64,000 nucleotides of DNA from Archilochus colubris (GCA_023079485.1 CM041090.1:6632519-6696518), one strand, 5' to 3'. Shown: positions 11,801 to 26,800, counted from the stretch's first letter. Notes: generated from the sequence alone by a model not told the origin. A program made the numbers and translations.

Positions 11801-14800
11801 AAAAAGAGGAAAAAAGGAAAAAAAGGAATCATTTCCCATTCTGTGATTAACTCAGTGTTAAGAATGACAGAAGCAGGGCTCAGAATTCCTGTTTTTGTTA
11901 GTACTCAGTGCTTGAGTCCTCCCACTGCTTTCCATCGTTTCTTTCTGGCTGCAAAATAACACTGAAAGCACAGTTGGCTCCTCATTTTGCCATTGCATAA
12001 GAAGCAGCCTCTGTGCTCTTCCTGGATATTCTTTGTTTTGCGATACAGAAATTTTTGTTCAAATCTACCCACAGTACCCTGGCAGAGAAGGCTACTGAGA
12101 GTGTGCAGCTTTGCCATAGATAAACTCTTCAGGATCTGTAACCCACCATAACTTCCTTCCACACATCCTTTTGATCCATGATGTCATCCAGGGTATATCT
12201 GGCTCAGGAATTTCAGCCAGTTTATGTAATCCTTATGTAAATGCACAAATTTGGAGTGGATCAGTGTTAACAAGGACCAAGGGTGTAACGAGCAGCCTGC
12301 AATGTGCATGCCACTGGGTGCAATGCTTATGCCATTTCTCAGCCCTGTTCCTGGGATGTACCTGCTAGTAACACAGCAGGAGCATTAGCAATCCAGAGTG
12401 TGGCTGGGCTGGGAGCAGAAGAGGTGATAGAGAACAAATGAGTGCGCTGAGGGCTCTGTACAGGGAGGCTGGCAGCACTCAGGGAGCTAACGCTTTCCAT
12501 ATGGTGGGAGCTGAATTGATTCTGTTTTCTCTGCCCAAGAGGGAACACTTCACATTCAAACACTGCTGAGCACTTTATTTCCGCCCCATTTTTAGTGGTA
12601 ATTATTCCTGTGCTGTGTGGCTGTGAGAGGGGTAATCCACACACAGCACCTTGCAAAGGGTTTGTGAGGAGGTCGTTGTGCACTTCATTATGAGGCTGCT
12701 CTAACCTCGTGTGGAGCTGCAGTGAATGGATTCTGAAACACCCTCAAGTGTCTCTCTCTGTGAAAAGTTAACCTGGCCAACTGGACATTCTGGGGAAAGA
12801 ATAAAGCATGCACGGGGTAACACAGAACTGAAAGTAAGGCCAGCACAGGATCAAGAGCTCTGGCAGCACATTGCAAACTGAAGCATTTCCCCTGAAATTT
12901 CCCTCTGTGCACAGCACTGCAGAAATACTGAGGTCCCCAGAAGAGATTGCACAGAGCTTGCTAGAGAAATTCCCTGTGCTGCAGCTGAAAGCAGCATCAG
13001 CAATTGTGCACCCTGGGTGTGGGCCAGGCCATGGAGGTGATCTGATGTCCTCAGAACCATATGGTGTGATGGAGAGGAGTGAAGAAGTGTCTTGTGCTGT
13101 CAGAACTGAATTCCTTCCTTGTCTGTCTTCCCTTCATCTGAACTCTGTGCTGGCTTATTAAGTCCTAGCTTGCTGAAGCACTGGCACTGGCTGCCCAGAG
13201 GTTACTGGTTCCACTACCAGAAAGGTTTTGATTCATACAAAATAAGCTACAAGTCTTCCCTTTAGGGAAGGTCACTTTGTGTGCAGTTATTAAAGGACCA
13301 AGACACACAAGTTGCTGTGCTGCCTGGTCTAGAAGCCATCCCATGGCAAGTGTCAGATGGGAACCAGTAATTGTCAAGAGTGACTGGAAGTCATGCAACA
13401 GACTTCAGATGAGAAGAATGGGGGTCCAGATGGGGAGGCATCAGGGTTTGTTAGGGATTAGATTACTTGCTGGATGTAGTTAGATTAAAGCCTATTCCTG
13501 TGTTTCAGTAACACTTCACTTTCTGTTCCCCAAGTCGTTGACACAACACAGGGACTTTAACCTTTTGTAGCACTGTCCCATGTTGTTTGAAGCCAGGAAA
13601 TCAAGACTCCTTTAAAAAGAAAAATATTCAGTGCTCTTGAGCTTCAGGCACTTTCAAGGACAGTATCTGGCACTTACTCACTTGATTACTTTTACAGAAT
13701 CATGAGACAAAGCTGGGACAAGGACTGGCTTCAAACCAGTGATTACAAAATTTCATTCTGTCCAGGCTTTTCTGCTTCTCCTTCCCTTTCTTAGTAATAT
13801 TTAAATCTTAAGATTTTAGCTCAACTTTATGTCTGTTAGAACCCACACTCAATTTGGAAAATTATCTAAATAGAAATTATTTCTTTATATTTTTGACACT
13901 AAATCATGTTCTACTCACCCATCTCCCCTCAGAGCAAAAACAAAAGAAAGAAAACAAAATTTACACATTCTGATATTCGTGTATGCAAATCTATACAGTT
14001 TGATATGTATCACTGCCAGACTTGTGGTGTGCTTCTCCAACAGACTTAGAGTCATCATGCTCATTCAGAGCTTCCTGAACCTAACACCAAACAAGTCTTC
14101 CACAAGGGAAAAGCAGCTCCCAAATCTGGCATGACAAGATCCCAGAAAACCTGCCAGAACCATGGATCCCAGAATTTATCTCTAATCTCTGGGATTAATG
14201 TCAGGAGAAATCTAGGTTGATATTAAACTTCTTTAATTTAGGCTACCCTCTCAACACTAGTGGAATTTGATGTAAATTATTTTTCTTCCACAAACCTTTC
14301 TGACAACTTTACAATAGTTAAAGGAAAATGCTAAGAGTAAGTGATGAATTCTGGGAAAAGAAGTGCTCACCCCTATGAGAACCCCTCTACAGTAAATAAG
14401 ATGGACAGAGGGATTTTGGACATGCATTAAGCCCTATACTGTATCTTCCTCACTTTTAACCAGAATATGTAGTTTACCCCAAGACACAACATCATGAGGA
14501 AAAATATATAGGACACCCAGCCTATGACAGACCATGAATGTTTTTGCTCTTCTTTTATAGCTTGTTCTTCATTTCCATGTCATCATGATGGGACATGCAT
14601 TCTAGACAAAAGTGGTACCTACAGATGTGCCTGTCTGGCTGGCTACACAGGGAAGCACTGTGAAAACTGTGAGTACAGGCACTCATGCAAAATTGTAAAA
14701 CAAATGCTAACCAATAGAGTGAGATCTTTTCTTCTTTCTTCTGCCCTAAAATACAATAAATAGAAGCCCTAGAGACCAGCAAGAAACATCTTCTTATGCA

Positions 14801-17800
14801 GAAGTGTGCTTTGTTATGATGATACAGTTAGTACTGAAAAGTCATTCATATTTTAAATACTTAGGTTTCTTTCTGATCCTAAAATGAATTTGTAGTATAC
14901 CTGCATAGCCCTCCCAGTGACCCCTCAGCCATACTGGCATGACTGAGGTCAAAACCAGGCTTTCCTGTATGTCCTCTGTGGATTTTAATGCAAATAATCC
15001 TGCAAGCAGAGGCATTAAAAATACCTCAAAAATTAGATTATGTTCTCTTAGCCTGCAATGCCCTGAAACAGAGGAGCACCTTCCTCCAAAGATACAAGTT
15101 AGGGGAAAAGCAACAGGCTGAATAATGGCCTTATCCTGCTGCTCTGAATACTAAAAAGCTCCCACTCAAGCACCAGCTTGGACAACTACTTATTCAACTC
15201 AGTTAAATTAAGAAAGGTCTTTTCCAAAATCTCAGAGTTGAGTTTGTCTGCTGAAGATGCAGCTGTAGAAGAAGAGGACTGCTGGTACCCCATGGTACCC
15301 CCTCTGCTTCCCCTCCTCCTAGGAAGGGGTGTTCTGACTCAAGGGTCCTCACAGAGCTTGCTGGCCCCAAAGCAAGAGACCTTGACTTCATCCTGCCCTG
15401 AAATTTCCTGTTTCAGACAAAGCAAGGCAAACTAGCCTTCCCATGCAAATAAGAGGAACTTGTTCTGAATGGGGAATTTAGGGTTCAGATCTGATTTCCA
15501 TTTTTATTCTGTTTCTCACTCCTGTCTGCCAAGAGGAGGTTTGTTCTGCATCTTAATGAAGGATCTAAATCCAGCTGACTAAGCTGTATAAATGAGCTCC
15601 ATGCTGTAGCCTTTGAAGTTGCTAGTGCTGGCCTTACTGTCTTCCAGCAGGGCTGTGAATGGAGTTTCCAGGCCCTTCCCAACTGCTTCCAAGCCCTTCC
15701 ATCCTTCTTGGCCCCCTGCAACTGTGACTTTGGCTGGTTCTTCAGGATTCTCTCACCCTTAATGAGCTGACTGACTGAAAATTAAGATAGAGAGAAACCC
15801 TTAATGTTCCTACACCTCCTGTCTGGTTCTGATATGGAAGAAATGAGCTTAGCTGTCAGTCTGCACACAGGCTGAACAGAGTTTTAATAGCAGGAGAGTC
15901 TAGGATATGGCACCAGTCCCTTTGTCCATGGCTTTGATTTACCAGAGAGTAAAAACCTTTTATTGCAGGGCAGAAGTGTGCTAGGATAAGGGTTAGCAGA
16001 GCTTGTTGGGAGAGCTTTAAAATAGATTTGAAGGGTGATGGCAATGAAATGGGACTTGCCAGAGGTGCCTGGGTATAGTAGCTCAGCACTCAAGGGGCAC
16101 CATGATGGTGGTTTTGAGAACCAGAAGTCCCAGCACCTCTCAAGGGTGAACACTGCATGACCAGCTCCCTCTCTGAAATGCCACCATACCAACACAGCAT
16201 GGAGATGAACAGGAAAATCTGTGTGCAGCTGCAGGGCCACGATCTCATTGCTGTTCCTGAGCCATGGTGGGACAGGTCCTATGGCTGGAACCCTGTCATG
16301 GGTGGCTGTGTCCTTTGTAGGAACAGATAGGAAGCAAGGTAGGGTGATGGAATTACAGTCTGCCCCCTGAGTAGGTGGTGCTCTCTGCTGCAGGATGGCA
16401 TGGTGCTGCTTTCCAAGGGACACCGTGAGGACTTTATCCTAAATATTGGTTTTCACCTGTGATACAGGAAGTGAATGCTGAGAGTTGAGGATTTCACTCC
16501 TTCTGGTACCCCAGGTACAAAGAGGTCCAGGTGTATTATTAAGCAGGCCATCCAAGTACAGAAAGGTATCCAGAGACATAGCTCTCTGTTGGTTAAGAAC
16601 AATGCTGATAAAGATCAAGTGGCTAATTGAAAGCAGCAACCTCCAAATTGCCTCCAGATAAATAGATCAAGCATATGTCCTACATGGGTAGTAGGTGATC
16701 CACATATTTCCACAGTCTCACTCACTGGAGCAGGGAGCTGGAAAACATCAGGGGTGAGGCAGGAAGAGAGTGAAAAGATTTGAATTTATGTAGGGGTGAT
16801 GTCATGGTTTTGTGTAGTTATTTCTAGCTGGTGGAACCACTGCAAAAGTGAAGAGGCCCAGAGAGCAGGATAGAAAATCTGTCTCTGATATGTGGGGTTG
16901 GTTGATCAGCTGCTATTGTTGCTATTTCCTTTGATATTTCCAGGACTAATGTGAGGAATGGCAAAATGCATCAATAAGAGATTTGAACTTCGGGGACTTT
17001 TTCATGGGGGATAAATTAAGGCAAAAAACTTTGTGATGAACTGTCTGTATCACCATTTTGGCATGAGCTGTGGCTATGTGTACTGGGGTACAAAGGAGCC
17101 TGGAGGGTTTACTTTCATTGGAAACACAAATGAGGACAGAGGTATTTTATCCAAAATCCTTCCTTCGAATGGAAGGTACTGAAATGCAGTGGGACTCTTC
17201 TGGGGAATAATTCTTGCTGCCTCTCTAGGATTTGTATGTGATATTGCAGGCCAGTTCCAAGTGACATTTAGGCACCTCTTTGCTGCTGCAGTCACCATGA
17301 CATGGCACCTTTGTGGAGCTGGCTGTATCTTAGCCTTGCCAGCTCGTGTCTGTGATAACACAGGGGTTAAGTGACAGCTCTGGGTTGCCCCAGCTAAATC
17401 CTCACCCACTGATCCCTGAGTCCAGGTGATAGGTGTGACCAAGCAGAGGAATGCTGCCATTCAATCAAATCCATCACCAAATTTCCACGCTTGCTTGAAA
17501 GCCCTGCTCACTGTTTGTGGGTAGGAAGCAGTTCTGAGCACTCCAAGCCATGGCCTCCAGAAATCCCTCCCCTCATTCCTTCCTTAAGGACACAGCCATT
17601 ACAAAATCATTCTGACAGCCCATGTCCCTATACTTTTGGCTAAAGTTAGTCTCTGTAGGCTTATGTGTTAGGCACGAACAGTCTCTCAGCTGCTATGCCA
17701 AGCTGCAGAGGGCTGGTATCTCAGGAGAGCCATATGAGGCTTCCCCCACATCAGTTCTTTTCTGCCAACCAGTGCTGTGAGAACCTGGAGCAGCCTCACC

Positions 17801-20800
17801 TTGTGGGTGCCTGATGGGGAGAGTAGGAATAAATAGTACCAGAAATTTACATGGATTGTCAAAGCTCTGGGGCCAAGATCAGGAAGTAACAACATGACAA
17901 CAAATTCTGTAAGTCTGAATCCATAAAAGCTCTCTACTCACAGTGCTTTGCAAAGGACATCACAGTCCCCAGCAGCAGCTGCTGAGCTGTTTGCAGCTGG
18001 TTCTGGTTCCTGTGCTTTGCATTCAGGCACTCTGAGCTATCTGCTACCATATGGCTCCATCACTTCTGTACAAAATACTGCTTGCTGCTGAGAATAACAT
18101 GTGAGCTACTTAATGATACAATTATTTAATGCTGATTTCTGCGCAGAGCTGGGTGAGTTTAAATGCAGACTTCAGGTAAATCACTTGATATCTCCATGGT
18201 CAGACTTGCCCTCAAAACAAAAGTTTAAACAAGAAATAGATTTTGATCAAATCAGAGACTTGCAAGCCAAAAGTCAAATCTGATGTGATTTACCACTGTT
18301 GGCTTTATCAGGCTTGGCCATGGGCAGCAACTGCAGGTGTCAGTGAGCTGCATGACATGCATGGAGATAGACCTGTCTAGGAGTTTTCTGTTAAAATGGT
18401 TTCACAGCAAGTAGATTTTCAGAGAAATTTATGTTTTCTGGTGGAATTTGAAAATTACTATTATTATTTTCTTAATCAGAGAGGAAAAAAGAAATTGCTT
18501 CCACATAGTCTGCGTGCTATGCTCCCCCCAGGAACAGCATCTTGGAGCTGTGGTTCTGGGACTTCCAGATTTTCTGGCTCCAGAGTGCTCCAGAGCACTC
18601 CAAAGCTCAGGATCCAAAATTCTGGTGCTGAGGTTCCATGCTCTATCAGGCTTTCTCTGACAGTCATTACACAGGTCAAAACACAGGTTTGTGCAGGATG
18701 GTGGCACGCAGGGTCCCAAAGCAGGCTCATAGGACTCTCCCTCAGTGCAGAAGACAAACCAGAATTCCTAACAGGCTCCTGATTGTCACCAAGTGCAGTT
18801 TCTGGAGCCATTTTCAGTGTTTGGCCTCCACTGAGCATGCCTGCACACCTTATACTTACCAATATCACAAGTAAATAAAAATTATTTTCACCTGTAAGCA
18901 AATTAAAAATAAAACTTTATTCAATTACAAGCTCTTGCCCCTATATTTCAGGGGGGGGAAATGGAAATGTAAACCTTTTATTAGTACCAGCAATGAGAAA
19001 TGAGATTTATTTTAGGCATGCAATATATTATTGAAAGGTCATGAAGAACTTAGAGATAATGTATGCTATGTGTGAGAGGCTATATATTATTTAATGAGGA
19101 TGTGGGTGAGAGGAAGGCAGCAGAAGAAAATGGTTTTCATTTAATGAGGGACCCAGGGACAAAGCAAATGATAATTCCACCAGACAGGATTTGAAGGACA
19201 TGAAGAAAGAAAAGTGTAGCTCAAGAGATCATCTAATTTATCTCACTGGCATGAGCATGAAATTTGTTTGAAATGGCAGATAATTAACATCTGAGGAATG
19301 TCTCATACATATAATTTAAAAAGGAGATGGATTTACACTGTTCCTATTAATAATGGAACATTTTATTTAATAATTCTGAAACTTACTGTTCCTCTAGTCT
19401 CGTTTTTCTCAGTTTGCAGAAAGTTGTCTGTGAAATGTGGAGGCACTTTAATGTTTCATATGGAACAGAAATATTGTTTTGTTTTCTTCCAAGGCACCAA
19501 ATTAAGAGGGAAGAAGAGTAATAAGGTTTATCAGGAATCTGTGAGTTTGCTATATAGACACTTGAGACAGCTCTGGTTTTTATTTATTGTTTTTCCTTCT
19601 GTTTGTGGAGAGAAAGGTGCAGAGACTGCAGCCTGAAATCCTGAGACTCAGTTCCATTTTGTCAGGGTTGTCTCAAACCTTACACTTTGGAGTGAGTATT
19701 GCCGGCTTCAGAGTGCATTTAATAGATAATTCTGTCTGAAGAGCTCTGTCTTTTGTTCCTGTCTGCTTTGCAAAGTGCACTGTGAGGAGAGGTAAGATAT
19801 TAATCTTGTGAGAAGCTGGGCAGTGTCTGCAGTTCAGAGGGCTGTGCAGTAACACTAGGGAAAAGTTGAAAAGGCCTTGAAGTAGGGTAAGAGCTATGGA
19901 TGCCAGTTCTTTCTTTAACCACTGCTGTGTCAGTGAGAAAATCCTCCCATGGGCTGTCAGATTCTCCTACTCCTCCCTCTCTCAGTTTGCTATGGACAGG
20001 TAGTGTTAGAGCTAAACACCACCAACGGCACACAACTAAGGCATCCTACAGGTAGAAAGCTAGAGCTGCAGGGCAGTAGGAATCATTTATTTCATGTGGA
20101 GCAGAGCAGTCTAATTAGTGGCCCAGAAATGGTCCAAGGCCATGGGGTGCTCCTGGCCAGCTCTGATTCCCAAGGAAGAGCTCCCAGCCCTGTCTCTGCT
20201 GTAGCTGCCAGGCTGGGCTGGGCACAGGGATGGATACAAGGTGAGATGGGGGAGTTAGGGCTGGGAGGGGGATCCAGCTTTCACATCTCTGAAATCTGGA
20301 CCTTGCAGAGAAGCTGGACTGGTATTCAGAAATAGTCACTAGAGGTCAAGACCAGGACCAACCTGCCTAGGCAAGGGAAACTGAACTCATATCAAATATC
20401 TTAGAGAGCTTAGAAACTGAAGAAAATTGTGTCAGCTCATGTGGCTGGATTTTATGGCTACTTTGGGTATCATGGTAAGGGCAGACCTAGGTCTGAGTGA
20501 CATTTGCAAAATGTTCTTTTGCTTTCTTTTTGACTTCTGAGAAACATCTATTGGAGACTTGGATTTAGTCTTACATTAGGAGAGAATGTTGAAAGACTTC
20601 AATAAGATATCTCAATCAAAAGAGGTTGTCCTAAAATCCAATGGAATATAAATCACATTCTGAAAGATATTAGATAAGAAGCAGTCAGATTCACACTCTT
20701 GATGGGAAGCTATCCACAAAAAGATGAGAAAACCTGATGAAGCACATGGGCTATTCTCTTCACAATAACTATTCCAAGTGCTATTGCTTGAAGTGATCAC

Positions 20801-23800
20801 AAGTAAAGGAAGAAGGTGCAGAAGAGCTACATGAAACATTTGGGTGAAAGGGATAAAACACAAGTCAAATTGAAGGAAGCAGTAGTGGCAGGTACTAGAG
20901 TAACTGTCTGTGACTTTCAGGATAAATAATACAGCGGAAAACAGGGCTCAGCTGTAGTACTGAAATGCAGAGAGCATATCAAGATTCAAAATCACATTTA
21001 ATTTACAGGGATAAAGAATGAACTTAGAAAATGATCCAAAGGAAAAACAGAATGTGTGGCTGTGCCTCCAGTGGCAGAGTTAAAAAAAAGGCCAGACAGT
21101 GAGGGGAGATCCCTGTTAGAAGAGAGCAGACAACCAGTAGATAAAGGCATGTGTAACAAAAGGGACACATCTATTAATAATACTTAGCTGGTTTGCCATC
21201 AAAGAAACCCCATGGTGACTCTGTGACACAGCTGGGTATGAACTAATCCTTGTAACATCCCTGTGAGGAAAGGAGTGCTGTCATTTTTTAGATACAGCTG
21301 ATGAAGCAACTTCTCCATGGCCACAGTTTTATAGCTGATTAGAGCTCATGACCTGCCTTCATATCCTCTGCTCTTGGCCATAGTTCCAGTACTAAATGAA
21401 ACTGTGCACAGAACTCTGAATTCACATCAAATACAGATGTTCCAGCTGGGGCACACTTGCACAGAGAGTCCAAATAAAGTCTGGCAATCACAGCAAATCA
21501 ACAGGACTTGAAACTAAATGTCTTAATCACTCAGCAGACTGAACAAGGACAAATATTATAGTTCGTGTTTAAAAAAGCAAATGTGGGTTGGTGACATTTT
21601 TTCCAGGATGGGCCTAGAACATAAAAGCAGCAAAACATTTTTTATTGCAGAGCTGAACTGATCCACAAGAGAAACAGAAAACCTGTATTTATGATAAAAA
21701 AGAGTGGTGCACAGATGCTTCTAATCATCTTCTCTTCTCATTTGACAACCTGAGTGTGACTTTACATAGAAAGAGAGAAATATAAATGTAGCAAAATTAA
21801 TTGTGGTTCAGAGAAAGGTGTGGAGGGACTGACTGGGTATACAAAGATCACGACTAGGAAGACAAATTCTCTGAGAATTTAACTATCTAGAAAATCTATG
21901 GTCTCATGGTGTCCCTTTCATTTATATATGTGCTTGAGTATAGAAATAGGCACCTATAAATGCATGTGTATGTATGTGTGTCTGTATTTCACATGAACTA
22001 TGTCAAGGTCTAGGAATGATTTTTGTTGAATTTTTATCATTATTCTTTTACTAAAGATGACACAGATGCAGAACACTTGCAGTCAAGAGTCAATGTTGAG
22101 CTCCCCTGACTGGACGTATTTTGATTTGGAGCAGCAAGCCTGGACCCTTCTCTAATGCTTAAATGTTACAGTTTTTCTTTCTAAGACTTGTGCTTTTTAG
22201 TGCACAAATGGTTCTGCTAGCTTCTTTGATGTTTATAGTAATCTGTAAAATGAAAGGAATTTCTTGATCTTGTGAATGCTGCTGCTTCAGGACTGTTACT
22301 CAAGAATCTCATCCTTATGCAAATAATCAGCTGGTTCACCATCCATATAAATAGATGCATCCACATGTGTTCTGTGAAATGATTCAGAGGCTGAGCCCTT
22401 GGAAAAGTTTTCCCTCTGGAATCAGAAGGATAAAAATTTGTCTGTACATTAGTAAGCAGCTAGCTATGAGGCAAACCAGAAAAAGTCAAAGTCTAAAAGC
22501 ATAATGTAGGATGGTTCTCCTTGGCACTCATCCATTTATCTTCACCAGAGTACCACAGCTCCCATGTTAAAAACAAAAACACAACCATATGCATATCTAA
22601 ATCTTATACTGAATCCTTTCCTGGGCAGTTTTCCACAATGAGTGACCAGCCAAAGCCAGACACACAAAGTTCTTTATTAAATGTCTTCATGATAATGTTT
22701 GATCTGCACAAATGATGCTTTAATATGTTAGTGAGGTTATCTGAAAAGTAAATAGAAATGGAAAGAACACTTGGAAAGAATTTCAGTATAAGGCTTTTTG
22801 AGATCTAAAATTCTTCTTGATCAAGCATGCAAAATCACTGTTAAGACAGAAAGTGGGTCAAGTACTAATATTTTGAAGAAATGAGCCCTAATGATATTTA
22901 GGAACATGATCACATTTCTGAGTAATTCCATAGAACAAAATGTATCTAGATATGTTTTGAAAAGTGGCATATATGTGTGTGTAGAGCTGACATCTAAACA
23001 ACTTTCAAAACACTGACATACACCTCTCTTGTAACTTTGACTCCTGTGCCCATTTTAATTGTTCTTTTTTTTTCAGTGTTCTAAATAAAGAATTACCCTA
23101 ACACAGTCCTGTTTTTGTAATAAAGTGGATTTTTTTGAAATATCTGAACTGTCAGTGGTGATGTGTAGGACTCCAGGTGCTCCTGCTCATGGTATTGTGG
23201 AAGGAGATGACTTTAAATACGGGGCCCAGGTTTCCTTCAAGTGCAACGCAGGTTACAGCTTAAAAGGCAGCCCTATTGCCTACTGCCAGCTTGATGGGAC
23301 TTGGTCAGCTCAGCACCCTGGATGTGGTAAGGTCACTTTAAGTTTTAATTCTTACCAAATGTTTTGGCCAGTGTATTCACATGGAACTAGAACAGCTAAA
23401 TCTTACTTGAAATTTAGTAGATCCATGGCTTCTCTTGTTGTTTTCCTCTTTTTAAGAAATTGTAGGGATTCTTATTTTACAGTGCTGGAACCCAGGCCTG
23501 CAAGGCTTGCTTATGTAGAGGTCTAACTGAAGCATCCAATGACTGGAAAATAATTTACTCCAAGACTTTAGGCTTACATCTTTCTTACAGACAGACTGAA
23601 AATGTCTAGGACCAAAACTGAGTGAAGGACAATGTGCAACAATGAGCAGCTACTTCCATGACTGTGTACCTCTTAAACCTTGCTGTATTATGCTGGAATG
23701 ATTAGGGGCTTACTGCAGGAAGACTAGGCTCTTATTTCAACAGATCCAACCCAGAGAAAAAATGATAAAAAAGAAACTACCATGAATTCTGTCTGTGTAA

Positions 23801-26800
23801 GTTTGCATGTGTGCCATTCACACTGATTTGGCTGTGAAATTCCAAGCCCTTTCTTCTCATCCAAAGAGACTTAGTTTTTCTTTAGCATTTGGTATTGCAC
23901 AATTTTATTTCCATGTTCCAGTGTCATTTGTATCAATTGGAAACATTCTTTTATAAGTGTGTTGTGGCAAACAATGTAAATATGGAGGGTTGTGAAATAG
24001 CCGTATAGAAATTCATCTGAAAGAGCAAACAATAGGCATTCTTCTATCTAGAGAGAATGGCTCCAGTTGTAAGTGTAAGATCAGGGTTGTGTTTAGGTCC
24101 CTGCTGCATGATGTCTGTGGATAAACCTCTGTTACAAGATCTGTCTCTAGAATTGGGTGTTACTGAAGTGATAGGTGGTATAATCTTGGTCTGTTTCCAA
24201 GATGTTTTTTCTTTGCTTCTGCCCATCAAAAAAGTCATAACCATGAGCTTTTGAGCAATTAATCCTCAAGTTACTGCTAGGCATGGGGTGAAATAAGAGA
24301 AGACCTTTACTGACTGACTTGGACAAGCTTAGGTACATTTGGAAACATGCCCTCTGCTCATCAGATGATGCCTCTAGGATATATATCAGAACTTTTGCAG
24401 AAAGCAAATTGAACATAAAGTATGATCCTGTGGGTGAGTCCCTGGAGTCTTAGCTGTTATCAAGCCACCAGTCACTAATGGTTCACAAGTGAGAGAGCCT
24501 GGGAGGTACAGAGTAGAAAAACTGAGAAAATTGTAAGGAAAGAGGACTCAGCTTCTCCCTTTCTTCCAGCTGAGAGGGAGTTCAGATGTCCTCTTTGTTT
24601 ACTGAACATGACTCTTACAGAAAAGTACTTAAGTACATATATATCTTTCAGCAGATGCTAAAATCCAATGTTGTTACAGAAAGCACTGAAATTTATGCTT
24701 AGTTAGCATTATATGCTCAATGTCAAGAGCAGATGCTCTTCATTGAACTCATACTGCTCTGTCTGTGTGCTTACATGGGTGACATGAGGGTATGGGAAAG
24801 GATAGGGCCATGCTTCTGCACTGGTACTGTGCCCATTTCACAGGGATCACAGGGATTTAAAGGAAGGTTTAACAGCATTTAAAACTTGCTTTGTTTTGTG
24901 CACTTGCTTTGTTACATGTTGGTGCTGTTGTGAAGTGAGGCTCAGGAGGCAGCTGAGTCTGAAGCAAGGACATGAAGGTTATTTCTGGTCACTAGGACCA
25001 GAAATCTTCTCAGCCCTCCATGAGAAGAGCAGCACCAACTCTAGATGTCTAAAGCAGATGTTCACTGTATAGCATGCAATGAGGCATCAGAGAAATTCAA
25101 CAGAATTGCATCTTACTGTCAGCCTGACAGGAAAACAGATGAAATCCAAAGGGAAAAAAGCATCTTTTCAGCTGCTAAACAGAAAGAGCAGAGGAGTGAG
25201 AAATATAGAAATAATGCTTTTATTAGCATCATAATAAGGAATACTGTCATTCAGATTCAGGGCAACATTTTAAGTTTATTGAGAAAAAAAAACACAAAAC
25301 ACAATAGCAAATAAAAGGAAGGAGAAAGAATTGGGAAGGAGTAAGTAAAAGAAGTTTTATAGTCAGAACCTAGCATGAGTACGTTTGCTATATTAAATTT
25401 TTAGTGTCAGTAAATACAGGAATCAGTGTTCTCTTTCAATTCCCATATTTCCCTGGATAATTGACATTTCCCTCTCAGTGCTAAGAAACCAAAATACAAA
25501 CAAACATAAAGTTAAAATTAGTGCAGTTTACTTATCCACGTCTAGTGAAGTGTTGAAATACAAAAAGGAATACCAAGAACTTTTTACCTGCAAATTGTTT
25601 AAAGTGCATCCTTTTTTGCTTTTGAAGTATCTGTGTTAATGTTAATGGGCCATGATGGAAAGTATGGTTCCTTTTCAGGATAGTGAGATGTATCTTAAGG
25701 TCTTTTAAATCCTATGCTTTCAGTGAAGTCTAAAATGTGTATTATTAACAGATATCTGTATATTATAATTTCTTCATTAATATTTGATCTGTTTGAAGAC
25801 AGAGGTCCCAAATGGGTCTTGAAAAGGCATCTTCAATAAGGTGCAGATTGTGTTTTAACATCTGAATGAAATGCCAGTTAATCTGATGGGTGAAAATAAT
25901 TATAAGTAAGTAATTGATAAAATGGTTGCTATTTTTTTCCCCTATCATTAGTTCTAGATGAAAAAAACTGCTCAGATCCTGGTGGCCCACTAAATGGCTA
26001 CAGAAGAGTAGTAGAAGACACTGGGCTCTTGAATGGACACTATGCAAAAATTGGCACAGTCATTGCTTTCTTTTGTAACAACTCGTATGTTCTTAGTGGG
26101 AATGAACAGAGGACCTGCCAAGACAATGGAGAATGGTCAGGGAATCAGCCAATCTGCATAAAAGGTAGTTTACGATCTTTTCTTTTTACCACAACTATTT
26201 TGGTTTTACTGGAGTTTGGTTTATGTAATTTGCACTCATCAAACAATCTTTTGCTAAGAACAAGCCACTTGTCTGACCCCTGATGCTGAGACTGGTGACT
26301 TGCCAGCTCTGCTGGCTGCTAAACTCAGACAGAGAAGATGTTTCTATCTTTAAACATGGAAAGAAATGTTCCCAAAGATCCTTATTACCCTCGTTCTAGG
26401 ATCAAACCTGCATAGATCAGGAGGGAACTGAAATAGACTGAAATAATTGTCTCTGATATCAGAGTTGCTGTGTCTCCTCTCACAATCCTTTGAAGCCAGG
26501 GGTACCACTCCTGAGTGCAAAGGCCAAGCCTGCAGATTGCAGCCTTGAAGGTTTGGTTCAGAAAACCACTTGAGGTCATGCTTAAGGTATCTGTATTCAG
26601 CAGAACACCGAAACACATCTTTAAGTACGTTCCTAGAAAGGGAATTATGCTGTAGACCTGGAGCTGCTCCAAGAGTGTCTGAAACCCTGAATGGATCAAT
26701 AAATTTTGGCTCGGGAACTGCCAAATCAATTTTCCCAAAGCAACTGTTTGGAACATGTTTTAATGGGTTTGTTTTTCTTTTTTTTTTTTTTTTTTTTTTT

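Larger units (their letters stand above)
14669..23155 (+). other. PAMR1: PAMR1 intron after the EGF exon
   Basis: This 8.5-kb stretch lies between the EGF exon and the additional sushi exon. It contains a CR1 endonuclease fragment (about 16,080-16,340) and an ancient SINE-like relic (about 21,245-21,380), listed separately. No other coding similarity was recognised among its longer frames. Near the 3' end, at 23,061-23,076, there is a strong pyrimidine-rich acceptor (gttctttttttttcag) whose use would lead straight into a stop codon. Confidence 0.8.

Noticed and set aside
15884..16423. 179-codon minus frame
   Set aside because: It overlaps the CR1 endonuclease fragment, whose meaningful reading is on the + strand; the minus frame is its shadow.
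23169..23326. Use of tgtgtag at 23,168 as acceptor of the additional sushi exon
   Set aside because: It would give 158 nt, which breaks the frame, and would remove the first sushi cysteine; the acceptor at 23,155 keeps both.
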